A stretch of 64,000 nucleotides of DNA from contig JAPEIS010000007.1 in the NCBI GenBank assembly GCA_029531795.1, forward strand, positions 1,922,001 through 1,986,000, read 5' to 3'. The DNA comes from Sclerotinia nivalis. Taxonomy: Eukaryota > Ascomycota > Leotiomycetes > Helotiales > Sclerotiniaceae. The translations under genes were made by a program, and so were the position numbers. The notes below the pieces were generated by a model that made no database searches, was not told the DNA's origin, and was given only the letters and a program-made list of their open reading frames with translations. Within the stretch, counting starts at the first letter, position 1. Each line of letters begins with the position of its first letter. Of this stretch, positions 12,332 through 23,507 are shown piece after piece.

Positions 12332-13690
12332 ATGTCAATTCCGAATCCCACACCAGACAAGGCTGAATCCTCGTTCGTTCCCTCTTTCCCAACTTTTTCC
12401 GAAGAAGTCAATTAGAATCAGCTTTTGCTAATATATATCTGCAGACTGTCCTTCACCCAAGGTCTACTATTAGGTCAGCTCTCCATCGTCATCCTAATCG
12501 GCGCCTTCATAAAATTCTTCATCTTTGGCGATCCTCCCTCCCCAGACGTATCCGCTGCCCTCCGCGCCACCGAACGTCGCTCCAGAACCCTCGCTCACAA
12601 AAGATCTCTCCTCACCCTCCGCAGCTCAACACCACGCCATGCCTCACAATCCCTTAATCGCAAACGGTCCAGCGTCCTGCGGAACCCGGCGCCTTTGACC
12701 ACTAACGCCATCCTGAGTAAAACATACTATAATGTGGATAGTCACCAGCCCGAAAGTCTAGATTGGTTCAATGTATTGATTGCGCAGACGATAGCACAGT
12801 TTCGAGCGGATGCTCAACATGATGATGCGATTCTTACAAGTTTGACGAAGGCGTTGAATGGGGGTAATAGACCCGATTTTTTGGATGAGATTAAAGTTAC
12901 GGAATTGAGCTTGGGTGAGGATTTCCCGATTTTCAGTAATTGTAGGGTTATTCCTGTGGATGAGGATGGGATGACCTTGGGGAGGGAAGGAGGGGCTGCC
13001 GGGAGAGAACATGGCAGGTTACAGGCGAGGATGGATGTGGATTTGAGTGACTTCATTACATTGGCCGTGGAGACGAAGCTGTTGCTTAACTATCCGAAGC
13101 CGTTAGTTGCGGTGTTACCTGTGGCATTAGCGGTTTCGGTCGTGAGGTTTAGTGGTACTTTGTCCATTTCTTTTGTTCCAGGGAGTCCATTGAATGGTAG
13201 TCCTACTACATTGGCATTCTGTTTCTTGGATGATTATAGACTGGATCTTTCGATACGGAGTTTGGTGGGCAGTAGGTCGAGGCTACAAGATGTGCCGAAA
13301 ATAGCACAGTTGATCGAGGCAAGATTACATACTTGGTTTGATGAACGATGCGTTGAGCCCCGCTTTCAACAAATTGAACTTCCCAGTCTGTGGCCGAGAA
13401 AGAAAAATACTAGGGGTGGAGAGGATTTGGATACAGGGTCTGAGGCGGGAGGTATTGGGAGAGCGAGGAGTAGAGATGTAGAGAGGGATTTGAGGGAGGA
13501 GGCTAGGAAGGAGGTGGAGGCGGAAACGGGAGTTAGGGTGGGTAGGAGCAAATTGGGGGTTAGTTTGGATGTGCCGGATGTAGGTTTGGATGGCGGGAGT
13601 GAGGAGGGTTTGAGGTTTAGACGGAAGAGTAGGGGGAGGGGTGATGAATATGCTATGCCGGGGAGTATGCCGGGTTTGAGTATGGCATAG
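12332..13690 (+). CDS. MMM1: maintenance of mitochondrial morphology protein 1, with an in-frame TAG
   Basis: MMM1 is the ER-anchored SMP-domain subunit of the ERMES complex that tethers ER to mitochondria and passes phospholipids. The ATG at 12332 opens a 27-codon frame that reaches TAG at 12413-12415 and then continues in the same frame without interruption to TAG at 13688-13690, about 450 codons in all. After the stop come the conserved membrane anchor (FTQGLLLGQLSIVILIGAFI then KFFIFGDPP) and the SMP domain starting near SLDWFNVLIAQTIAQFR, with the usual LxDEIKVTELSLGEDFP and LDxSDFITLAVETKLLLNYP-like blocks, then a charged tail. There is no intron-sized GT-AG pair that removes the stop while keeping the ATG. 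The SMP part is intact, so this looks like a recent point change or sequence error (CAG to TAG) rather than an old pseudogene. No in-frame ATG precedes the anchor downstream of the stop. Confidence 0.88.
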
Positions 13691-13985
13691 GGTTAGGGTT
13701 GTATGTCTCAAAAATGAAACGGATGAAAGCAATGTAACTCAATGGCAAATTTGAAGTTACTCAAAATGTGTATAACACAACGAAAACTACAAAACTACAA
13801 TTACATGTATGAACGCAATATACCCCATAAAATCCTGAAATAGAGTCGGAAGCGGAATTACTATCATCAACTCAGTACCGGTACTTCGGACCTAGGTAGA
13901 TGAATTAGACGAAATATACTAAATAAAATCTTACTTTGGTGACGCGTATGTACTTTATTTAGTTTGCGGTAAGCTTATGAAAGCG

Positions 13986-14039
13986 GAGAGGCGAAAGGTG
14001 GGAGGTGAGAGGCGAGAGGCGAGAGGCGAGAGGCGAGGC
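13986..14039. repeat. 7-bp tandem repeat, unit GAGAGGC
   Basis: Seven consecutive 7-bp units are readable: GAGAGGC, GAAAGGT, GGGAGGT and four perfect GAGAGGC copies, then a truncated one. Confidence 0.9.
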
Positions 14040-14131
14040 GGAGAGTTTGTTTTCCCGCTAGATGATAGAAGGTAGGTTGCTACGATTATTCCAAATGACC
14101 TTATGCATATGTTTAGGGATGATGGATGATT

Positions 14132-14196
14132 GGAGATTGGAGATTGGAGATTGGATGTTCTTGGTTTCTGAATGGAGGGATGGGATGGGATGGGAT
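14132..14196. repeat. short purine repeats (GGAGATT)3 and (GGGAT)4
   Basis: Three perfect GGAGATT units at 14132-14152 are followed by four GGGAT units at 14177-14196, in the same purine-rich stretch as the GAGAGGC array. Confidence 0.85.
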
Positions 14197-15109
14197 GATT
14201 TGTAGATTGTGTGGGATATTGGGACGGTGAAGTCTAGATTGGTAGATAAGAGGAGGAGGGGGTTTGGGTCTTGGATCTTGAGTCTTGGGTTGAGGAGGAG
14301 GCTTGGTTTTCTAATGTTTTGTAGTGTGGATGGTAAAGACGTACGAGTTTCTAGATTTTGAGTGTGTAAAGTCTTTCTGTTGGCCGAACAGATGGTATTG
14401 TGGTATTCAAAGTCATATCCGTATGTATAGTCTTGAAAGGTTGAAGGACCCCAAGATCATTCTGCGTATAATAATTAAGTCATAACCTTTGATCTTGAAT
14501 AATATCATCTTATCCTGCTGGGATTTAGGGCGACGATAGAACTTCACTGTAACCATCGTTCTTCCTCATACATTTTCACCTATTTCCAATTCTGTACTCA
14601 AATTGTATGTCATGATTTGAAATAACTTTTGATCACACGATTGTCTCCAAGCTCTTATCCAAGCTCTTATCGATGTTTCTTTGTCCGATTATACCGGTCC
14701 CCTATTCTACCTTTGTGCATACAAATGTGGGTGCATTAATTTCCCCTTTCACTACACATTACTCGAGGATACTTTTACTATTACTTAGTAGTGAAATTTA
14801 ATTTATTCAACCAAAACCACATTTATTTTTCCAACCCATTTTTTGTACTCTCACATCCTACCTACGAGCAACTTCAAATACCTATCAACACTCCTTCAAT
14901 AAATGTCGTAGCTAGTTTTGGAATTTCTTCAACTTTTACTCTCCTAGAGTATCTTACGATTCCTTAATCGACCCCTCCGTTATCTTTCAACCTTCCTACC
15001 CTTATCGAGCACTACTTTCAATCGATATTCCTACAAGACAATCGAAAAGATTGAAGCCCTTGGGCAAAAACCTTCTTATCTTCTCGACTGTCCTCTATCC
15101 AACCTTATC

Positions 15110-16147
15110 ATGAGACGCGGCACCCTCATATTCCTGGTGATCAATTTCATAATAATTGGTTTCCTGGTAAATGCATTCAGCACCTTAATATCACTACTCT
15201 TCACAGATGGTTCCGCAGATGCCATCCACCGCTCCGAAATACCTGCGCCGGGATCAGAATTAATTGAGAATCGTACTCAGCTTATTCCGAAAATTATTCA
15301 TCAGACCTATATCAATAGCTCGATTCCCGAGCGATGGAAGGCTGGGCAGCAATCTTGTATTGATTTGCATGATGATTATGAGTATAAAGTATGTATATTT
15401 AGTCGAAGGAGAGGATAATCGGAGCGAGATGCTAATTTATTATAGTTATGGACTGATGAAGCCTCAAGAGCTTTCATTGCCGCTGAATATCCTTGGTTCC
15501 TAGATACATTCGATAGCTATCCTTTCCCTATACAACGCGCGGATTCTATTCGCTATTTCGTACTAGCACATTATGGAGGAATATACATCGATCTCGACGA
15601 CGGCTGTAACAGACGTCTTGATCCCCTCCTTAGCTATCCCGCCTGGTTGCGCAGAACTATCCCTACTGGAATCAGTAATGATGCCATGGGTTCAGTCCCT
15701 CAACATCCATTCTTTCTCCGCGTCATCGAATCCCTCCAATCCTACAACAGAAATTGGGGCATGCCATACATTACCGTAATGTACAGCACAGGCCCATTAT
15801 TCCTCTCAGTTCTCTGGATCGAATACATGCGAACAGTCACAGACGAAGCAGGCCGCGTGCGCAATCTCATGCCAGACGAATATAACAAACACGCATGGAG
15901 TTTCTTCAACGTCGTAAAAGGCAACAGCTGGCATGGAAAAGATGCACAAACCATCTTCTGGATGGGCAAACACTGGTTCCTTCTCACAGTAGCCGGTTTT
16001 GCTATTGCGGGAGTAGTAGGTGGATGTCTATGGTTTGCATGGAATATGTGGGTAGTGCGATCGAGTAAATCGCAAAGAAGAGGAATGGCTCTTTGGAGAA
16101 GAGTTAGCGGGAAAGATCGTTACGAATTATTGGATCGGGTTGCCTGA
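15110..16147 (+). CDS. SUR1: inositol phosphoceramide mannosyltransferase-like (DXD glycosyltransferase)
   Basis: Two exons: 15110-15388 and 15446-16147 (326 aa). The protein has an N-terminal signal anchor (LIFLVINFIIIGFLVNAF), then the sugar-binding DXD glycosyltransferase domain: PKIIHQTYINSSIPERW, LWTDEASRAFI, RADSIRYFVLAHYGGIYIDLD with the metal-binding IDLDDG, and a C-terminal hydrophobic span. This architecture fits fungal SUR1/CSH1-type enzymes that add mannose from GDP-mannose to inositol phosphorylceramide in the Golgi. Related Och1-like mannosyltransferases share the domain, so the exact acceptor is inferred. The intron (57 bp) starts GTATGT, has GCTAAT before the acceptor, and ends TATAG. 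It would use the substrate imported by GMT1 upstream, although the two are not an operon. Confidence 0.88.
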
Positions 16148-17780
16148 TGAATGTATATATTGGGTTTGATGCGCATGGTAGGTACATGCTGCGATGATAT
16201 AACATTTGTAATTAGGGAGTTTTTTGGGATAGACAAGAAAGAGGTAGATTGATTGTATAAAGATTTAATGGATGATATGAATTAATGGAATCTTCTTTTG
16301 TATATACACTTTGGATTTTGATGGATTGAACACAGTTAAATTACCCACATGGGTAGATTTTTTACTTTTTGATTTTTGATTTTTAAATTAGAACGGGCCC
16401 GTATCCCAGATTGCGAAAGGAGAGCGACATCCAAACTCACTGGTAGCTTACCGGGAGTTAAGTCTTACATTCCAAAATCTAACCGGGTTCACCGGGACCA
16501 GATGATGATTTGATATCCGGATGTTGACGTTGATGTTGGTTGGGTTGGGCCTTGGAGTGAAATTTTGATATTTTGATATTTTTCAAGTGGAAAGATGGGC
16601 TTGCGATTGCGGTGTTTACTATTCATCATTATTAATTATGCGATTATTGAGTATATGTTGAGCATATGTTGAGTGCCTGGAGAGAATTGTTTGGAGAGTA
16701 CCTATTTGGAGAAGTACGTATCTGGATAGAACCTGCTGAGCTTGGAGAGAATTGTCTGGTTGTGATGTTGGGTTTTTGGGGAGAGAGGTGGGAGGAGGGG
16801 AGGAGGGGGGGTTAAAGGTTGAAAGTATTGATTCTGGGTTGCGGAACTTTGAGGAGAATGCATGGAGTAGAGTAGGGTTGGAATGAGCAGGATATATATG
16901 TATATATACATATGTGTGTGTGATTTGGAGATTAAGGAGATAATTGGGATGAGAAGGGTTGGGTGAGAAGGGAGAAGGATAGATGTGTTATGCATGGGTG
17001 TGTGAAGGAGTTTATGTGTGGGATAGATATTCGCAGAGGGATCTTGATTCCTGCTTTTGAGAATTGGCGGTGAGATGGGTATTTGATTTTCGAGTTGATG
17101 TGATATTGTCATTCAAAGAATTGGAATTCAAATTCAACTCTAACATTGACATTTAAGTATTGAAGGAAGTAAGTATTTCCTAAAGCCTCAATCACACTTC
17201 AATTTGTTCTAGCAAATCCAAGCAAGTCGAAAATGAGATATACAACAAAAGCTTTTTATACTCTCATCCATTGCACTTGGAATGAGATACAAGAGTCTTT
17301 TGGGTTGGAAAGAACAAAACATTGCATCATCTAGACAGAAGATATAGTGCATCAATATCCTGCTGTTGAAATACATGTTCTATAACACCTAATCAACCAA
17401 TGCATTTACTGGCCTCGAAGTGTGAACTACATCCCTCTCTGTTAAAGCTCGTTCTTGGGGTATCAAGACGGTGGGTTGAATTGATTGGCAGGAATTTGTA
17501 ATCGTAACTTTGTTGCTGGTTGTCATATTTGTATAGGGGTATTTGAGTGAAATCAAAGTTGTCTAGGATGCTAAAAGTAAGTTAAAGTAACCTCGTTCCA
17601 TGTACATGGACATCTTTCGTCCTATTAGGCTACTCCATGCCTCTCCTGCAATATCGCTTATCGGATGGTACCTAGTTATGACTTCTATGGAGTTACTATT
17701 TTAGCTCTGAGACGAGATTTTAAAATTATATAGTCGTTCTATCCTACCCTCCAGCCCACCATCCTCATTTTGCTTCGACT
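16148..17780. other. intergenic, no gene seen
   Basis: About 1.6 kb of AT-rich and purine-rich sequence follows the mannosyltransferase-like gene. An ATATATGTATATATACATATG stretch lies around 16892-16912. Long minus-strand open frames here are proline/threonine/serine-rich shadows of purine-rich DNA. Confidence 0.6.
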
Positions 17781-18238
17781 ACTTAAGCGATAATAAACGA
17801 TTCCCCCTCTCCGCTATAACCGTAACATCTCTTTCAGCTCTCAATTCCACACTTTCCGCACTTATTTCCTGAGGTCTCGCATCTCAAGGTTATGGCACTC
17901 TTGGTATTATTTTCTCTAATCTTTGGATTCTGTGCTGGGGGTTATAGTGCTACATGAGGAGGTACTCTCAAAGCAATGGAAAGCGAAGCTGCATCGAGGA
18001 ATGAAGCGATTGATACGGGAGTGCTTTATGGGCTTTTGAATAGAGCGAGGGGAATTGGATATGTAAGTGGTGGGTTAGCTGGTGTGTCGTCGTTGAACGC
18101 GGGCAGATTTGGGGGTTCATGGGGAGTTTTTGGTACCGGATGGTTTATGGGGCGTTGATTGTGTTTACGGGTTTATCCTTGGTGTTTAGGGGTGAGGGGT
18201 GGTTATGGAAGTCGAAGAAGTGTTTCTGTTTGGGGTAG
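17780..18238 (+). pseudogene. decayed C-terminal half of an MFS (monocarboxylate-type) transporter
   Basis: Translation in pieces gives a recognisable MFS C-terminus. A first frame reads YLSDNKRFPLS and then GLASQGYGTLGIIFS, broken by TGA at 17870-17872 where a Trp is expected. The reading then shifts frame (near 17915) to SLIFGFCAGGYSAT, hits a second TGA at 17955-17957 (again a Trp position) and continues GGTLKAMESEAASRNEAIDTG and LYGLLNRARGIGYVSGGLAG. A second frameshift near 18135 leads to YGALIVFTGLSLVFRGEGW and a final TAG at 18236-18238. Fungal monocarboxylate-permease-like transporters end this way (ATWGG, then GLLNGxRGxGYVSGG). The N-terminal half was not found upstream. Two nonsense changes plus two frameshifts make it a clear relic. 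Confidence 0.85.
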
Positions 18239-20268
18239 ATTGTTATCTATTGAGTAAATGATAACGAGCGGTACATATCAACCACCCGGCAGCGCGTTAA
18301 CTCTTTCTGAAAGCAGATGTGACTTTTACATAATTTAGTCTACATGAAACATGCAAACGCACCAACTGCCAGAAAATCGTTTATGCGAACCACTTGTCTT
18401 CGATTATCACATTAGGATCCTCGAGTCAACTTAACGCCTATTTTATATCGAAAATAAAATTCAAAGTGCTGGCTGGGTCCGTAGGATACTATCCAGCTAT
18501 GAAATAGGTTGCTTGCCCTGTTGAGGAAGTGGTGAGTTTTACCTTCCTCATCCATTCAACCACGCTGGTAGTACTCACGCCTAGCTGACGCGAAACATCG
18601 TGCTTCCTTCGAAGATAGTCATATGTGTGTTGCGGATTTGGATTTAAATCAGTCACGATAATCATGAAGACCACAACCCACCCCTCTGGATGTACATCCA
18701 CTAGCTCGCATAATCCATAACTGCACATCACGCGCTTCCGTCCTAGCTTCACATTTACAACCTGGATATCATTCTTCTCGGACTCAACAGAAGTGCCCTT
18801 GCCATCCCCTTCTGACGTGTCACTATGGCCTGTCCGGAAACTTTCCCTCACAAGCCTCTTGGCAGTAAGCTCGATCCATCCTACACATGGTGAGGAACAA
18901 CTTGGGAAACAGCCAAGAAGAATTAGCACTCAGATGGAAGATGTATAAAGAGATGCGATGTTATTTTGCTTGCCGGGAATCGATCATATGAGAGATATTT
19001 GGACGGGAACGTAGGCAATTAGGAGGAAGTTCCGTGATACGATAGAGAAGAGATATTCTAACAGAGGGTTCAGTAAAGTAGGAATTGAGGAAGATTTTTA
19101 CTAAAAAGTTATGGAGGGTCTTAGGCCGTTGGGATATAGTTGGATCAAAGTTTCAAGACTTGAATACATGAGCAAAAAAGCATCGAGACAGAAATAGCTA
19201 CATGAATAGCGCCCGTTTCTACCCAGCTATTGGTTGTTTGGCCTTTTTTGTGATCTTAGAGATGCCGCTGTCCTTTGCGATGGTCTCATCTCATGTGCTG
19301 TTTTCCTAGTGGGCTACCACGGATTCACTTCCCATTTAACTTCACCCGATTCACTCTCCGTGCCGCGTCTTGATGTGCCGAGGCCAAAAATCAGACGAGC
19401 TAGGTTAAACCAAAAAAAAAAACATCAAAGTAAACAAAAACCACACTTTTTCAGCTTCCTGATTCCTCTCTAAAATCTCCCGAAACTTTAAATATGATAT
19501 AAGAAGGGCATCTGGATTGCAACCCCGTTTTCAAATTTGAATTTGAGTCAGAATTGAGAAAGTTAAAATACCTCTCAGATATGCAACAAAACTTTTTGAG
19601 TGGGAAGAGATCTTATCTAATTGGGTGGAAGGAGATGGAGGCCAGATACTCGTCCGAGAAGAATTTGTGAGTACGATATATATAACCACTCGGTTTTGGA
19701 CACTGGACAAGCTCTCGTTCAACAGTGCCCTATGTCCTCTAACCCCCCAGTTTAAATACATCATCCGAGTACGTTCTAAATGAGCCACCGCAACACCAAT
19801 TAGAAGTAAGCTGAAGTATGTAACTGAAAAATGAAGACCTCCCAACTATGTAGATTCTAGGCTACATCTCACTCGAGTTTTTGGGTTTATTCTGTAGAGT
19901 AAGTGCAATCTCCGCTTGTGAATGATCGTGGAAGAAGGGAGACGATAGCCATGAGACAGGAGCATAATGCGGAGTGGTTGCTTTATGGAGACGGGATAAT
20001 GCCGTTTTAGATGTATGCAATTTCCAAGAAAATTTTGTCATATTTATACTTGCTTTCATAAGCTCCCGTATGGCAGTACTCTTCTGGCCACCTGGAGCTT
20101 CTAAATATCAGAGATCTGTTCGAACAAATCCAGGTTGTGTTCGTTGGAACGTTGTGGGTTTGAGACAATCACGTGGAGGCCCAAATATTCACGGTCGTGT
20201 AAATTGAAAATCGCGTCTCTCCAGCCTCGAACGCGTCGACCTCAACTCAACATCCAGCAAAGCTCAAT
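18239..20268. other. intergenic, possible further relics
   Basis: Two kilobases lie between the MFS relic and RFC4. A 146-codon minus-strand frame at 18489-18929 has no ATG at its head and no recognised relatives; it may be part of a relic but is not supported as a gene. The rest shows no repeat or RNA gene. Confidence 0.5.
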
Positions 20269-21448
20269 ATGACAACCACCAAAGCTTCAGAAATTGGAGA
20301 ATCTTCCACCAGTGCTGCAAAGAAAGTACTGAAGGCCAACACTAATGGAGTTACAAATTATGAATTACCATGGTGGGTATTTAAATTGCTTGATTGAGCA
20401 AAGAGGAGGCTGATTAAGAGCAAACAGGGTTGAAAAATATCGACCAGTATTTCTCGATGATGTCGTAGGAAATACGGAGACAATAGAACGACTCAAGATT
20501 ATTGCGAAAGATGGAAACATGCCGCATGTTATTATTTCTGGTATGCCAGGTATTGGAAAGACGACGAGTGTATTGTGTCTAGCTAGGCAACTGCTAGGAG
20601 ATTCATACAAGGAGGCAGTATTGGAATTGAATGCTAGTGACGAGAGAGGTATAATATGTCCCAATAACTTCACGAGTCCAGTCAAGCTAATATCAAGATA
20701 ACCAGGTATCGATGTTGTACGTAACCGCATAAAAGGATTTGCACAAAAGAAAGTCACACTCCCGGCTGGCCGTCATAAACTTGTTATCCTCGATGAAGCG
20801 GATAGCATGACGTCTGGAGCTCAACAAGCTTTACGTCGTACGATGGAGATTTACAGTTCGACTACACGATTTGCCTTCGCATGCAATCAATCGAATAAGA
20901 TCATCGAACCTTTACAATCCAGATGTGCAATTTTACGATATGCCAGATTGACAGATGCCCAAGTGGTTAAACGATTGTTACAAATCATTGAGGCGGAGAA
21001 GGTGGAATATAGTGAGGATGGATTGGCTGCATTAGTTTTCAGCGCAGAGGGGGATATGCGCCAGGCTATCAATAATCTACAGTCAACTTTTGCAGGTTTC
21101 GGTTTCGTTAATGGAGATAATGTGTTTAAGGTTGTGGACTCACCTCATCCGATCAAAGTACAAGCTATGATCAAGGCATGCTATGAGGGGAAAATTGATT
21201 CTGCATTGGAGACGTTGAACGAGTTATGGGGTTTGGGATACTCGAGCCACGACATTATCAGCACAATGTTCAGGGTTACAAAGACGGTCAATACTTTGAG
21301 CGAGCATTCGAAGCTGGAATTCATCAAGGAAATTGGATTCACGCATATGAAGATCTTGGAAGGAGTTCAGACACTACTCCAGTTGAGTGGTTGTATTGCA
21401 AGACTTTGCAAATTGAATATGGATCCAAAACAATTCGTTACTAAATAA
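20269..21448 (+). CDS. RFC4: replication factor C subunit 4 (yeast Rfc4 / human RFC2)
   Basis: Three exons: 20269-20372, 20428-20648 and 20706-21448 (355 aa). It is one of the small AAA+ subunits of the clamp loader that opens PCNA onto primed DNA. Motifs in order: the RFC box YELPWVEKYRP (split by intron 1), Walker [14 protein letters not shown] box [10 protein letters not shown] at the exon 2 end, Walker [11 protein letters not shown], sensor 1 ACNQSNKI, the arginine-finger SRC motif in [12 protein letters not shown], and sensor 2 [13 protein letters not shown], followed by the C-terminal collar domain. The GMPGIGKT version of Walker A and the [11 protein letters not shown] block fit Rfc4 rather than Rfc2, 3 or 5. 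Both introns (55 and 57 bp) split codons and rejoin in frame. Length is typical. Confidence 0.97.
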
Positions 21449-21557
21449 TGGGAAAAATGAGGAAAAGCATTACCATGGAGTTTGGAGCTTTATGAATAAA
21501 GCTGGCGTATATGATATTGGTTCTGTACAAGTATGAAAACTCCTTATGAGTACAATA

Positions 21558-22020
21558 TTACCGTGATTTTTCCTGCTTTGAAGCTGATTGCTTATATTCT
21601 TCTTCATATTGGTCCCAAACAGCCCTATCCCTCACCATACGTCTCTCCATTCGGACTTTTGCTTCATATTCTCTTATGCGTCGATCCGCTTCAAGAGAAC
21701 CTCCCATGACCATAAAACCCATCTGGATGAATCTATCCATGTGATTATTAGCTGACTACCCCTCGATATACTATAATCTGACTCACACTTTGAATTGAAT
21801 CGTCAATCCTTTGTATATTGGAGAAAGAGCATATCCAGCACCTCCTAATGCAGCTGCGAACAAGCCCCACTACGACATCACATCAATAAACATCCTAAAA
21901 ATCCGATGACCAAAAACGTATAGAGTCAAATACCTTTGCACCACCAGCCACAGCACCTCTTCCAGCTTCCCAAGCTGCAGCATTCGCTTCTTCGTTTCTT
22001 AATCCACCAGTTTGGTGCAT
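21558..22020 (-). CDS. small conserved membrane protein, possibly HIG1/Rcf2-like
   Basis: Three exons: 22020-21934, 21869-21787 and 21732-21558 (114 aa). The joins are forced by continuous sense: GGAK then WGLFAAALGGAGYALSPIYK, then FK-V-FIQMGFMVMGG. One or two hydrophobic segments (about residues 30-52 and 61-74) are followed by a highly charged helix (SLEADRRIREYEAKVRMERRM) and a Lys/Gln-rich tail. I recognise the pattern as a widespread small ascomycete protein; the hairpin plus ADRRxREYE helix recalls HIG1-domain mitochondrial proteins such as Rcf2, but this is a weak resemblance. It is divergent from HIS3 with only 241 bp between starts, so the two may share a promoter. Confidence 0.82.
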
Positions 22021-22261
22021 TTTGTACCTTTTCTTTGCATTTATCTTCCTGCAAAATAAAGGTTGAATCAAAATGATGATGGGATTTCAGATCCCGTGGG
22101 CTTTGATTGGAACGTCATTATTCACACGGTCCCGCCTCGGCTCATTCCGATAATCCGACCCCGATATAATTTTTGGGAAGTCAGTATTTGTTTGAATTGA
22201 AATGATATAATACACAACGCCTTTGAAGAATAAACCCCATCAATCATCCAAATCATAAGCA
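22021..22261. promoter_or_regulatory. bidirectional promoter between the small membrane gene and HIS3
   Basis: Only 241 bp separate the two divergent start codons, so both core promoters must lie here. No exact TGACTCA general-control site is present inside it; the nearest exact copy is at 21779-21785, within an intron of the neighbour. Confidence 0.6.
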
Positions 22262-23010
22262 ATGGCTCCAGTTCGATCAACAGCGCTCTCGCGCGATACA
22301 AATGAGACTAGTATTCAACTGGCTATCAATCTCGATGGAGGTGAATTCCCAGCAGATACTGATAAGAAGTTATTGAGTGGTGAAGAGGGGCATGCTTCAC
22401 AAGTCTCAAAATCGCAACATATTGCTATACATACCGGCATTGGATTTTTGGATCATATGTTGCATGCTTTGGCAAAGCATGCTGGCTGGAGTTTGGCGAT
22501 CAATTGTAAAGGAGATTTACACAGTATGTTTTTATCTTCGATATCTTCTGCTAAGGAAGTACGACTTTGGATATGGAAGTGCTAATTTATATTATAGTTG
22601 ATGATCACCATACCGCTGAAGATGTGTGCATTGCACTTGGTACATCATTTGCCAAAGCTCTTGGCTCCCCTGTAGGCATCGCACGTTTCGGATCCGCATA
22701 CTGTCCTCTCGATGAAGCACTTTCGCGAGCCGTTGTCGATATTTCAAATCGTCCGTTTAGTGTGATAGATTTGGGACTCAAGAGAGAGAAGATTGGAGAC
22801 TTGAGCTGTGAAATGATACCACATTGTCTACAAAGTTTTGCACAGGGCGCAAGAATTACTTTGCATGTGGATTGTTTGAGGGGTGATAATGATCATCATA
22901 GAGCGGAGAGTGCCTTTAAAGCTTTAGCTGTGGCGGTTAGACAGGCTACTTCGATAGTGAAGGGTAGAGAGGGTGAGGTTCCAAGTACAAAGGGTACTTT
23001 GAGTACTTGA
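22262..23010 (+). CDS. HIS3: imidazoleglycerol-phosphate dehydratase
   Basis: Two exons: 22262-22523 and 22598-23010 (224 aa). The enzyme dehydrates imidazoleglycerol phosphate to imidazoleacetol phosphate in histidine synthesis. Both manganese-binding histidine clusters are present: [19 protein letters not shown] in exon 1 with the DLH end, [10 protein letters not shown] at the start of exon 2, and [21 protein letters not shown] near the C-terminus. The family blocks [20 protein letters not shown] and [16 protein letters not shown] are intact. The intron (74 bp) has a GTATGT donor and the acceptor ATTATAG, splitting the Ile codon. Length matches single-domain fungal IGPD. Confidence 0.97.
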
Positions 23011-23507
23011 GAGGGAGTGTAAGAATATGACAAGAAGTACTTTGTCTGTGAGATTTTGGCTTGTTGCGAATGGACTTCTTGGACTCAGGAATTGAGCGAC
23101 TACAGGAATTACTAGAAGAATTTGAGAAGCCTCAAAGGGTGGAAAAGATACCAAGAAATTTATAGGAATCTGGACTTAGGGTTAGAACTCACGTTATACA
23201 TAGAAAATTAAGATCAAGAAATCATTTTCTCGCCCGAACTTTATAAACCACACAACCCAAATATTTGCTTTGCTTCTAAACAATTATCAGAAGTTATAAA
23301 AATAATTTTGAAGCAGGGTGTCTCTAAAGTTTCGCGGGGAGCATTTATTGCCCCACCCATCCGCTAGCTCGCCGCCTTTTGGCAAAAAAAGTAAATTTCC
23401 ATCAAACCATCGCATATCAGTAAATCTTTTATCGGATCACCAAATCAAACCAGCAAACCACCATTTTTCTTCACCAAATCGATTTTAAAAATCCAACTCA
23501 ACACACA
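23011..23507. other. intergenic between HIS3 and LOC1
   Basis: The 500-bp spacer carries the HIS3 3' region and the LOC1 promoter; it is A-rich just before the LOC1 start. No gene is seen. Confidence 0.65.

Larger units (their letters stand above)
13691..15109. other. intergenic with several short tandem repeats
   Basis: The 1.4-kb region after MMM1 contains purine-rich microsatellites (listed separately) between 13986 and 14300 and then a pyrimidine-rich leader before the 15110 start. ACCTAGGTA occurs at 13890-13898. No gene is supported. Confidence 0.65.

Noticed and set aside
12416..12421. Using a 15-bp GT...AG stretch (GTCAATTAGAATCAG) as an intron to remove the MMM1 stop
   Set aside because: Far below the minimum size for spliceosomal introns.
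13688..13700. TAGGGTTAGGGTT, resembling the fungal telomere repeat
   Set aside because: Only two units, starting at the MMM1 stop codon; an internal coincidence rather than a telomere or healed break.
18489..18929. 146-codon minus-strand open frame next to the MFS relic
   Set aside because: Its head has no ATG, internal ATGs leave only a fragment, and no family was recognised; it may be a relic but cannot be called a gene.
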